From positions 1-36,054 of the forward strand of contig CBCPNA010000013.1 in the NCBI GenBank assembly GCA_965120415.1: a DNA stretch of 36,054 nt, read 5' to 3'. This stretch comes from CBCPNA01 sp965120415. GTDB taxonomy: Bacteria > Bacillota > Clostridia > Lachnospirales > CAG-274. Under the pieces are notes generated by a model, which did not search any database, had not been told where the DNA came from, and saw nothing but the letters and a program-made list of their open reading frames with translations. Shown one piece after another: positions 25,298 through 34,300 of this stretch. Both the position numbers and the translations under genes were made by a program. The stretch's first letter is position 1; each line of letters begins with the position of its first letter.

Positions 25298-26425
25298 ATG
25301 ATTAATTTATTAATAGCTGGATATCACGGATACGGTAATTGCGGTGATGAAGCAACATTAATGGCTATGACAAATAATATAAAAAAGATGGCTAAAGATG
25401 TTAATATAACTGCTATTTCTCATATTCCGGAATTGACAAAAAAACAATATAACATTAATTCTGTGCAACGCTTTAATCCATTTGATGTGATAAAAGCTAT
25501 TATTAATAGCGACATTATCTTATCTGGTGGAGGGACATTAATACAAAACGGTACTAGCACAAGGTCACTTTTATATTATTTAAGCATAATAAAATTTTCT
25601 AAATTATTAAAAAAAAGGGTTATGCTATATTCTAACGGAATAGGGCCGGTTGTTGGCAAATTAAATAGAAAGCTTGTTAAAATGGTTGTTAATAATGTTG
25701 ATTTAATAACACTAAGAGAAGAATTTTCATCAAATGATTTAAAAGAAATAGGGGTTTTAAAGCCCAAAATATATATAACAGCAGACGCAGCTTTTACCCT
25801 TCCATCTGTTTCTGCTACATCTGCTAGAGAAATACTTTTGAAAGAACAAATACCTCTAGAAAAAGAAATTGTCGGTATATCTGTAAGAGAGTGGGCAAAA
25901 GCAAAAGATTTTGATAAATATATAAAAGAGCTTGCCAAAACTTGCGATAATATAATAAAAGAAGGCAAAAATATATTATTTATACCGATGGAATTTCCTA
26001 AAGATTTTGAAATATCCAAAAAAATTATGAATCAAATGACAAATAAAAGCTTTATTATAAAAAATAATTATAGGCCAGATGAAATATTAGGTATTGTTGG
26101 GCAGATGAGCCTAATTGTTGGTATGAGATTGCATATCTTATTATTTTCTGCTATACAAAAAATACCTATGATAGGGCTTGTGTATGATCCAAAAATAGAG
26201 TATTATCTAAATGTTTTAAATATGCCAAAAGGCGGCGATATAAGAAACGGAGAAATAGATAGCAAAAGGCTTACAGCGCAGGTGCAAGGTATGTTTTTTA
26301 ACCTGGAAAGATACAAAGATATTTTGGAAAATAAATTACAATTTTTAATAGAAAAAGCTTATGAAAATGAAAAATTATTAAACGAACAATTTAAACTTAT
26401 TAGAAAGCAAAAAAAAGGAGATTAA
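25298..26425 (+). CDS. csaB: Polysaccharide pyruvyl transferase CsaB
   Basis: Adds a ketal-linked pyruvate, from phosphoenolpyruvate, to a sugar (ManNAc in known cases) of the secondary cell wall polymer. Pyruvylation creates the ligand that SLH domains bind. The 375-residue protein has GYHGYGNCGDEATL (8-21), SGGGTLIQNGTS (76-87) and GMRLHILLFSA (275-285), all typical of the polysaccharide pyruvyl transferase family. The ATG at 25298 follows AAGAAGGG. It lies in the middle of the polymer operon and upstream of two SLH proteins, which strongly supports the assignment. Confidence 0.94.
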   Translation: MINLLIAGYHGYGNCGDEATLMAMTNNIKKMAKDVNITAISHIPELTKKQYNINSVQRFNPFDVIKAIINSDIILSGGGTLIQNGTSTRSLLYYLSIIKFSKLLKKRVMLYSNGIGPVVGKLNRKLVKMVVNNVDLITLREEFSSNDLKEIGVLKPKIYITADAAFTLPSVSATSAREILLKEQIPLEKEIVGISVREWAKAKDFDKYIKELAKTCDNIIKEGKNILFIPMEFPKDFEISKKIMNQMTNKSFIIKNNYRPDEILGIVGQMSLIVGMRLHILLFSAIQKIPMIGLVYDPKIEYYLNVLNMPKGGDIRNGEIDSKRLTAQVQGMFFNLERYKDILENKLQFLIEKAYENEKLLNEQFKLIRKQKKGD

Positions 26426-26430
26426 TAATT

Positions 26431-26901
26431 ATGAAAAACCATAAACTTATTATTGGGCTTGAAATATTTTTGATAGTGGCGATATTATCTAGCATAATTG
26501 TTTTTGCTAGCGAGCCAGGGAGTAGTACAGACCCTATTGTAACAAAAAGCTATGTTGATGACCAAATAAGCAAAGTGCTTGAAAGCATAGAAGGCACAAG
26601 CTCAGATAGTACTACAACATCTACAACAACAGATGCTTTAGCCTATACACCAGTATATGTAAGCACGGGGCAAAGCCTTATAGGCAAAGAAGGTACAGAA
26701 ATAATATTAAGAACAGGTAAAGGCACGGCTATTGTACCTAGCGTAGACGGTATACCAGATATAACATCAGGAACAGATTTAACAAGTGATGAATCTATTA
26801 CAATTAATCATTTATTAATTATACCACGTGATGACGGAAGAGGGGTTTTGGTTACTGAAAATGCGTGGTTTTTGGTTAAAGGTGACTATGAAATAGAATA
26901 A
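26431..26901 (+). CDS. Small exported protein of unknown function
   Basis: A 156-residue protein with an N-terminal signal or anchor at about 6-26 and a possible cleavage site after VFA (26). A short helical segment, VTKSYVDDQISKVLESI (37-53), follows and could form a coiled coil. Then come a Ser/Thr-rich linker (55-68) and a compact C-terminal domain with GQSLIGKEGTEIILRTGKG (80-98) and HLLIIPRDDGRGV (127-139). I recognise no named family. It starts 5 bp after csaB and ends 20 bp before the TagA-type gene. This position suggests a role outside the membrane in handling or displaying the polymer. Confidence 0.8.
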   Translation: MKNHKLIIGLEIFLIVAILSSIIVFASEPGSSTDPIVTKSYVDDQISKVLESIEGTSSDSTTTSTTTDALAYTPVYVSTGQSLIGKEGTEIILRTGKGTAIVPSVDGIPDITSGTDLTSDESITINHLLIIPRDDGRGVLVTENAWFLVKGDYEIE

Positions 26902-26921
26902 TATGGATAAGGAGTTATTTT

Positions 26922-27704
26922 ATGGCTTTTGTTGTTTGTGATATAATAGGGGTTAGGGTAAATAATGTTAATATGAATGAAGCAAAAAGCCTAGCGCTTT
27001 TATATATGGAAGAACAAATATATTTAAACAAAGAACCAAAAATTATTTTTACCCCTAATCCAGAATTTATTTTAAAAGCTATTAAAGATAAAGAGTTTTT
27101 AAAAATATTAAATGAAAGCGACCTAAATATACCCGATGGTATAGGGGTTGTTATAGCGTCCAAAATTTTGGGCTATCCCTTAAAAGAAAGGGTTGCTGGC
27201 TATGATTTAATCCAAAACTTATTTAACACTATGAAGATACAAAAACAGACTGTATACTTTTTAGGTGGGGGCGAAGGGGTTAGTAAACAAGCTAAAGAAA
27301 AGATGGAAAAAAAATACAGAGGACTTAAAATAATAGGAACACATAGTGGTTATTTTTCAAAACAAGATGAAGATAAAATAATAGAAGATATTAATAATTT
27401 GCGCCCAGATTTGCTCCTTGTTGGGCTTGGTTGCCCAAAACAAGAAAAATGGATATATGAAAATAAAAATAAGCTAGAAACAAAGCTTATAATAGGGGTT
27501 GGTGGTAGCTTTGATGTTATGAGCCAAAAGATAAAAAGGGCACCAAATATTTTTATAAAGCTTAATATAGAATGGCTTTATAGGCTTATAACCCAACCTT
27601 ACAGGATAAAAAGAATAATAAAACTACCTATATTTTTATTTTGTGTTATTAAATATAGAAAAAAGGCTAAAAAAAATATTATGCGCCTAAGAAATACTAG
27701 ATAA
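26922..27704 (+). CDS. tagA: WecG/TagA/CpsF-family glycosyltransferase (probable ManNAc or ManNAcA transferase)
   Basis: A 260-residue GT26 enzyme. TagA adds ManNAc to undecaprenyl-PP-GlcNAc, while WecG adds ManNAcA. Family marks are TPNPEF (44-49), PDGIGVV (71-77, with the likely catalytic Asp72), FLGGGEGVS, LLVGLGCPKQEKW and GVGGSFDVMS. The basic C-terminal tail, with WLYRLITQP then RIKRIIK and many Lys, fits the membrane-targeting appendage described for TagA. The linked UDP-ManNAc dehydrogenase favours ManNAcA or ManNAc as donor; the choice is open. The ATG at 26922 follows AAGGAG. It is the last gene before a terminator. Confidence 0.9.
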   Translation: MAFVVCDIIGVRVNNVNMNEAKSLALLYMEEQIYLNKEPKIIFTPNPEFILKAIKDKEFLKILNESDLNIPDGIGVVIASKILGYPLKERVAGYDLIQNLFNTMKIQKQTVYFLGGGEGVSKQAKEKMEKKYRGLKIIGTHSGYFSKQDEDKIIEDINNLRPDLLLVGLGCPKQEKWIYENKNKLETKLIIGVGGSFDVMSQKIKRAPNIFIKLNIEWLYRLITQPYRIKRIIKLPIFLFCVIKYRKKAKKNIMRLRNTR

Positions 27705-27743
27705 AAAATACCCATCATTTTTATAAAGTGGTGGGTGTTTTTT
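27703..27743 (+). terminator. Intrinsic terminator at the end of the polymer operon
   Basis: ATACCCATCATT (27709-27720 region) pairs with AGTGGTGGGTGT (27728-27738 region), with three G-U wobbles, flanked by an A run and a T run. It starts at the tagA stop codon. Confidence 0.75.
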
Positions 27744-27793
27744 ATGATTTATATTAAATTTTTATAAAATTTTAAAAAATAATAAAAAAATAC

Positions 27794-27822
27794 TTTACTT
27801 ATTAAAAAATTTATAGTATAAT
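27794..27822 (+). promoter_or_regulatory. Promoter of the S-layer genes
   Basis: TTTACT (27794-27799), a 17-bp spacer and a perfect TATAAT (27817-27822), with a predicted start near 27829. The transcript would carry an untranslated leader of about 350 nt before the first S-layer gene. Confidence 0.55.
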
Positions 27823-27828
27823 TTACCT

Positions 27829-28178
27829 ATAAAAAATTAGGCTTAAGGTGATTTAAAGATTTTTCTTATTTTTTATGTATAGTAAGAGTCTTTTGTTTAT
27901 TTATTATCCGCTATATTTATAGCTTAATATTTGCTTAAAGAAAGCATTTTAGGGGTTAATGTTTTCTATAGCTTATGCTTTACGAATAGTAGCTATGTTT
28001 GGTTACTATTTGCTTATTTTAGCAATTGTATTTGCGCCATAAGTTTAACAGCATATTGCGGGGGTGTTTAGTAAGTTTTGTAAAGCAAGCTTTAGCTTTA
28101 GTCACTTTAGCGAGCTTTCTTTTTGAGTGCTTATGGGGGATAATTAAAGCCTAAATCACAATTTAGGGAGGTATTAAT
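27829..28178 (+). promoter_or_regulatory. Long 5' leader of the S-layer transcript
   Basis: About 350 nt between the predicted promoter and the first S-layer ATG. It contains a hairpin AATAGTA/TACTATT (27985-27991 with 28004-28010), a possible 27-codon ORF (27959-28042), and a hairpin CCTAAAT/ATTTAGG (28150-28156 with 28161-28167) whose 3' arm runs into the ribosome site GGAGG (28167-28171). I find no match to a known riboswitch class. Long leaders that stabilise mRNA are common for abundant S-layer proteins. Confidence 0.5.
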
Positions 28179-31100
28179 ATGGGTAAAAAACTAATGCAAA
28201 AAATAGCAAGAATGTCGGCGTTAGCTTTATCTCTTACATTAGGGGTTTGTGCAGCAACTGTTTATAACGTTGATAGGGATACAGTGCGTATTCTTACGGC
28301 TGAGGCGGCAGAAAGTGAGCTTGCGCCTATATTATCTGAAGTTTACGCAACAGATACAAAAGTGAACGGTAGTCAACAAAAAATAGCTCTTATATTTGAT
28401 ATGCCGATTGAGATTGTTGGGGATCTTAAAAATGTTTTAGAAATAAGTCAAACAAATGAAAGTGGTGCTAAAGCTACTATAGTTTCAGCTGAAGTAGGTT
28501 CTAACTCTAATATTATAGAAATATATGTAAGCAATTCAGCATCATCAGATGAAGATGAAGAAGAGGAAGAAGAGGAGGAGAAAGAAGAGGAAAAAAAATC
28601 TTCAACATTATCAGAAGATGCATCAACTTCTTCTGGAACTTGGAGTTGGACTACAAAGGATAAACTCTACATAAAATATACGCCAGATGCAAATAATTAC
28701 ATACAATCAACAGAAGATTACGGCTCAACTAAAGTTGAGAGCTTTGCAAAATTGCTTACTTCTTCAGAAGAGGCTTATATAGATGTATTTGAGCCTAAAT
28801 TACAATCTGCTATTACTTTTGTTAGAGCAACTGCTGAATCAACAACAGAAGTGACTTTAACAGCTAATAGCTATATATTAGAAGGTTCTAACTTTACATT
28901 TGATGAAAGTCTTTTCTCATTTAGCGTTACAACAGCTAGTGGAGAAACAAGAACTGTTAAAGCGACGGGCATAAAAGAAATAAGCGGTAAAAACATTACG
29001 CTTGAGCTTAACAACCCAATTTATGGTAATGACAGTGTCAGCGTAAAATATATAGCAGATATAGATACTGGTAAAGGTAAAAACCTTACAGATATTTTTG
29101 GTACAGACATGGAAACAGGAAGTTCTTATATTTCTATCGATGTTTCAGAATTAGAAGATAGGGATATAACACCGCCAGAATTAGATCAAGATGAAATGCC
29201 TATATATAACTATAAAGATCAAACTTTAATCATTACATTTAAAGAAGATATAGAATTATACGACACTTCAGAAGATTTATCTACATTAAAAAACTTTTTT
29301 ACTATTAAAACAGGTTCTACATATTCTAGCAACAAAGTTATTAAATCTATAGAAAAAGAGAGTTCTAATCAAATCAAATTTACTCTATCTTCAGAAATAA
29401 AATACGGCGATCCAATAAAAATAGAATATGAAGATTTAGATGTGGAAACACCTGAAGAAGATGATACAATTAAAATAACAGATACAGCAGGCAACCGTAT
29501 TGATTCTTTCAGCGTTACTTATACAGCAGTTAACTATTATCTAGAAGAAGGCGATATTATAAAAGATGCTACAGGGTATACTTTTGAAGTTTTGGAAGAT
29601 GGTACAGTTGCATTTTTGGGCTTGAATGCACAAACAGCAAATTTAACCCTTACAGAAACAAATACAACTAAAAACGGTTATATAAGTGGCGTATTTGTAA
29701 CAACTTCTACAGAAAGAGAAGTATCTTCTTCTAAAACAAGAGCGGTATCACAAGAGGGGGAATCTTTACTTATTTCTACAATAGGTAATGGAGAAGGATC
29801 TTTGCAAGGCTCTCTTTCTTCTGACGCTTTAAATAACATAGGGATAGAGGCAACAAAAATTTCAGACAATGCATTAAACAGTGTTTCATTAAGTGGTACA
29901 AGCTTATTAGCCTTTCCAAAAGTTACAGAAATAGGAAAGCTTGGGCTTGCTATGTCATCTACTTCAAATGTTACAACGGTATCTTTACCATCTTATACAG
30001 ATACACTTTCAGCTAAGACAGTTTTTGGTACTAGTAGCTCTGTTACATCTGTTATTTTGGCTGATACATCTAAGCTTGATTCTACCGGTACTATAATAAA
30101 AGCAACTCAACTAGAATCAACAAAAGTAAAAGAGGCAAAAATAAGTAAAACTGTGCCTAACAAAATAGTTATAACTTTTGATAAAAACATAAGAATATTA
30201 CAAGATGATGGAACAGGGGTTACTGTTACAGCAACAAAAAACGGAAAAGAGAGAAATGTTACTGTAAGCTCTCTTACAAGCGCTAGCTCTGTTTTATACG
30301 TAAATTTAGATGAAGACCTTTCATACTTAGATACTGTAACAATATCTATATCTAGCGGGGTTATAAACGATGTTAACGGACAAGTAGTAACCCTTAGCAC
30401 TAATGTTACAAATAACCTTGTAAACAGTTCATCAACAAGCAAGGGTAATTCAAGCACTGTTGTTTCTGCTAGTAGTAGCTCTAGTAGCGGTGGTTCTACA
30501 AGTACTGGAGGGAGCGGTGGTAGCTCTAGCTCTGCAAATACAAATACAAACACGGCTAATAATTCAGGCGAAGGAGAAAAAGATACAATAGCAAAAATAA
30601 CAACAGCAGCAGAGCCTAACACACTTTATAAAACTGAAGAAACAACTGTTTCTTCATCAAAATATAAAACCTTATCTATAACAGAAATAAACTTGCCAGA
30701 AATGACAGGAGAGACTGTAACTTTTACCGATGTACCACTTAACCATTGGGCTTATGAGCATATTTCTAAACTTTCTAGTGCTGGTATTGTTACAGGTTTA
30801 CCAGATGGTACATTTGATGTTAATGGTACAACAAGAAGGGCAGATGTTGCGTTAATGACTATTAGGCTTTTGGGGCTAGAGGGCACACCAAGCAGCAATT
30901 TTGCCGATGTTCCATCTACAGCTTATTATGCAGATGCGGTAGGGCTTGCTAAAGAATACGGCTTGATTAATGGCACTAGTAGTACTACATTTAGCCCAAC
31001 TTCTAGCATAACAAGACAAGATATGATTGTTATATTGGCTAGAGTTTTAGAAAAGCTGGGTATAGAGCTTGATACAGATACATCTTGCTTAGAAAGATTT

Positions 31101-31349
31101 TCGGATAGTTCACAAATTTCTGACTATGCGCTTGAAAAGGTTGCTGCTTTGGTAAATGCTGGAGTTATAAACGGAAGTAACGGTAAAATTAACCCTAAAT
31201 CTCCTATAACAAGAGCAGAAATTTCAACACTTATGGATAAAATATATAATATTATAGAAGAAGAAAAAGAAAAAGTAACAAACACTGTTTATTATAAAAA
31301 AGAAGACGAAGAATTAGAAGTTGTTATTGAAGAGACAGTTGTTGTATAA
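28179..31349 (+). CDS. S-layer protein with three SLH domains (first paralog)
   Basis: A secreted surface protein of about 1056 residues. The signal peptide covers roughly 1-44 (basic start, hydrophobic 13-28, possible cleavage near AEA-A). A beta-rich body follows with Ig-like segments such as PIYNYKDQTLIITFKEDIEL (340-359). A poly-acidic run (about 124-139) and a stretch resembling degenerate BspA-type leucine-rich repeats (about 545-605) also lie there. A Ser/Gly/Thr linker (750-795) leads to three SLH domains at about 848-899, 907-960 and 972-1024. SLH domains bind pyruvylated cell wall polymer. The ATG follows GGGAGG. The C-terminus continues about 30 acidic/Val residues past SLH3. It is probably a major S-layer or outer cell wall protein. 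Confidence 0.93.
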   Translation: MGKKLMQKIARMSALALSLTLGVCAATVYNVDRDTVRILTAEAAESELAPILSEVYATDTKVNGSQQKIALIFDMPIEIVGDLKNVLEISQTNESGAKATIVSAEVGSNSNIIEIYVSNSASSDEDEEEEEEEEKEEEKKSSTLSEDASTSSGTWSWTTKDKLYIKYTPDANNYIQSTEDYGSTKVESFAKLLTSSEEAYIDVFEPKLQSAITFVRATAESTTEVTLTANSYILEGSNFTFDESLFSFSVTTASGETRTVKATGIKEISGKNITLELNNPIYGNDSVSVKYIADIDTGKGKNLTDIFGTDMETGSSYISIDVSELEDRDITPPELDQDEMPIYNYKDQTLIITFKEDIELYDTSEDLSTLKNFFTIKTGSTYSSNKVIKSIEKESSNQIKFTLSSEIKYGDPIKIEYEDLDVETPEEDDTIKITDTAGNRIDSFSVTYTAVNYYLEEGDIIKDATGYTFEVLEDGTVAFLGLNAQTANLTLTETNTTKNGYISGVFVTTSTEREVSSSKTRAVSQEGESLLISTIGNGEGSLQGSLSSDALNNIGIEATKISDNALNSVSLSGTSLLAFPKVTEIGKLGLAMSSTSNVTTVSLPSYTDTLSAKTVFGTSSSVTSVILADTSKLDSTGTIIKATQLESTKVKEAKISKTVPNKIVITFDKNIRILQDDGTGVTVTATKNGKERNVTVSSLTSASSVLYVNLDEDLSYLDTVTISISSGVINDVNGQVVTLSTNVTNNLVNSSSTSKGNSSTVVSASSSSSSGGSTSTGGSGGSSSSANTNTNTANNSGEGEKDTIAKITTAAEPNTLYKTEETTVSSSKYKTLSITEINLPEMTGETVTFTDVPLNHWAYEHISKLSSAGIVTGLPDGTFDVNGTTRRADVALMTIRLLGLEGTPSSNFADVPSTAYYADAVGLAKEYGLINGTSSTTFSPTSSITRQDMIVILARVLEKLGIELDTDTSCLERFSDSSQISDYALEKVAALVNAGVINGSNGKINPKSPITRAEISTLMDKIYNIIEEEKEKVTNTVYYKKEDEELEVVIEETVVV

Positions 31350-31350
31350 T

Positions 31351-31373
31351 ACTAACCCCTTTTAGGGGTTAGT
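31351..31373 (+). terminator. Hairpin between the two S-layer genes, possible partial terminator
   Basis: ACTAACCCCT (31351-31360) and AGGGGTTAGT (31364-31373) form a perfect 10-bp stem with a 3-nt loop. The following TTACTAAATAA is a poor T run. It may end only part of the transcripts, or protect the 3' end of the first message. Confidence 0.6.
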
Positions 31374-31398
31374 TTACTAAATAAAAAGGGGGGTTAAT

Positions 31399-34300
31399 AT
31401 GAAAAAGAAAAAAAAGGTTACAAAAAAGACAAGAGGGCTTGCGCTTGTTTTAGCGTCATTTTTAGCTGTAACATCAGCTTTTACAGGAGCAACGGAGATT
31501 AAAGCGGCTAACAGAGATGGAGATATGACCGAAGAATATACTATAGAAAGTATGGAAGATATAGATACTATAGATGATATAGAAACATATTTAGATGAAG
31601 ATAAAGTAATGCTTTTAGACGAAGGAGAAGACACTACTACTTCTGAAACACAGCAGCAATCTGAAGAAGAACAACAAGAATCAAGCAATCAAACAGAAGA
31701 AAGTATAGAATCAACTTCAGATAGCACTTCAAGTAATGGTACGCAAGATAGTGTAACAGAAAGTGAACAAGAGAAAGAAACAACAACTATAGAAAATAAA
31801 AATTTATCTAAAGTAGGAATAATAAATAAACTTTATATTAATAAAGATTCTACAGAGGCTTATCTTGTATTTGACCAGCCTATACAAATAATAGGAGATT
31901 TATCAGAGAAGATTACCCTACAAAAGGCAGATGCAAGCGCTGAAAGCACAGAAAATATAGATAAGGCATTTACTGCAAAAACAGCAACGGTAGATACTCA
32001 AAATCCTTATATTTTAAAATTAACTTTTGATACTCCAACCCAAGGAGAAGGTATAAGCAATATTGATGGCGATATTAAAGTAAAAATAACACAAGATACA
32101 GAAAACTATATAAGTGCAGCAAGCACTTCTTCTAGCGAAGAAAGCGAAGAAATAGAAGATGAAGATGAACAAGAAACAGGCGAAGATCAAAAAGAAGAAC
32201 AAACACAAGCAGGAACAGAACAAACAGAATCATCAACAGGAGAAGAATCAGAACAAACATTGCAACAACAATCAGTAATAGCTCTACAAGGCGAAGATGA
32301 AGACGACGATGAAGATGGCGATGGTGATGAAGAAGAGGAAGAAGAAAGCAAAGAAAGCGCTACAGGCTACTATTCAACAAGACCAAGTAATGAAACAACT
32401 ATTTTATCAGACAATATTTCAAGAGAATCATCTAAAGGGGGGCTAGAAGATACAATAACTTTTTTAGATCCAAAAGCAACAGGTAAAAATACAATAACTA
32501 TAACAACTAGCGATTATACAGTGCCTAATACAAGCTTTGATAAAAATAGCTTTTCTATCGATGTTACTACAAGTTTTGGTGAAAAAAAATCTTACGAGAT
32601 AACAAAAGTTTCTGTCGCTGGTACAACAATAACTTTAACGTTAGATAGAGAAATTTATCAAGATGATAAAATCATTGTTAAATATACTCCTCAAAGTGAA
32701 AATTATTTAAAAGATATTTTTGGAGTTAAGCTTGATGCTATTATGCTAGATACATTTTCTCTAGATTATTCTACCGTGCTTGATTCACGTTCATCAGAGG
32801 TGCCTAGCATAGATGAATCGGTTGCGCCTATATATAATGAATCGGAAAAAGCACTTTACATAACATTTAAAGATGAAATAGAAATAGTAGGTGACGACGT
32901 AAAAGATTATTTTACTATTAAAATTAATGGAAGTGTTGAAAGCACTGTTACAGAGGTTACAAAAATAGGAGATAACCAGTTAAAGCTTAAATTATCACAA
33001 GATTTAAGCTATGGAGATAAGATTGTATTAATATATAAAGATAGCGATTATGAAACAGTACCAGATTTAGCAGATGAAAATAAAATTACATTAAAAAGTA
33101 CAGGTAATAGACTTGATACATTAAAAATAGATTATAATGAAACGCCTATACAACTTTATAAAGAAGTAGGTACATTAGTTAGATTTAAAGATACTGGGTT
33201 TGTATTTAAATTATTAGATAACGATAGCTTAGCACTAGTTGGTAGAGATAATACAGAATCAAGTGCATATTTTGATATTTCTACTGGGGCAAGTATCGAA
33301 GAAGGTGTTTTTAAAGGATTGTATTTAACAACATCTACAACAGAAACTTCTACAGGCAACTATACTATAGCTCAAATAGGATACGATAATACAGCATTAA
33401 CAGGCTCTTTTACGCTAGATGAAATGATTACACTTGGGGCAAAAGCTACTTCTATAAAAGAAAATGCTTTAAATAATGTTGTGATAGAAAGCATTAGCGA
33501 CACAAGCGCTGAATTATTTGAAAATGTGCTTTATTTTCCAAATGTTAAAGAAATAGGAACAAATGGGCTTGCATTAAGTAAAAGCTCTATTGTAACAACA
33601 GTTGTTTTAACAGCTATAGATGAAAAAATGACTGAAACATTAGATATAGATGCTATTTTTGGTAACAATAGTTCTGTAAATAAAGTTTATGTTACAGATA
33701 TAACAAAAGTAGAATCAAATAATACAAATGGTATAACTGTAAAACAAATAGCAGAGGTAGAATATAGCGGACAAGTTAAAAATTCTAATCAAAAACAAAT
33801 AATTATTAGTTTTGATAAAGAAATTTTAACAAAAAAAGATATTAAAAATGACATTACTGTTAAAATAAAATCAAGTGCAAGCTCTTCAGTAGAAATATTA
33901 GCAACTGTTGCAAGCGTAATACTTGATGAAAATGGGCAAGATTTATACATTAATTTAACAAGCCCTATTTCGGCTGGCAATATTGTTTATGTTAGCATAG
34001 AAGGTAGCAACTTAATAGATGAATCTTATCAAGAAATATCTATAACAGACTTTCAAATTACAAACAATGTTGCAGGCACAAGTAGTAGCACAGCATCAAC
34101 AAACAGTAGCAGTAATGTGTCTGTAAGCTCTGGCGGAGGTGGCGGAGGAAGTACCTCTACTACTAAAGAAACTACAACAAAAGAAGATAGCACAATTGAA
34201 GATGAAACAACAACTTCAGAAACTTCAAATAAAGAAAAACCAACATATTATGTAGAAGATGATACATTTGAACGCAAAAAATTAACTTTAGAAGATGTTA

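Noticed and set aside
27829..28178. Cyclic-di-GMP riboswitch in the S-layer leader
   Set aside because: I looked for the conserved GEMM core segments because a c-di-GMP enzyme is nearby, and none is present.
30107..30622. Long minus-strand open frame inside the first S-layer gene
   Set aside because: It is the antisense of the Ser/Thr/Gly-rich linker and body, lacks a ribosome site and has biased low-complexity content.
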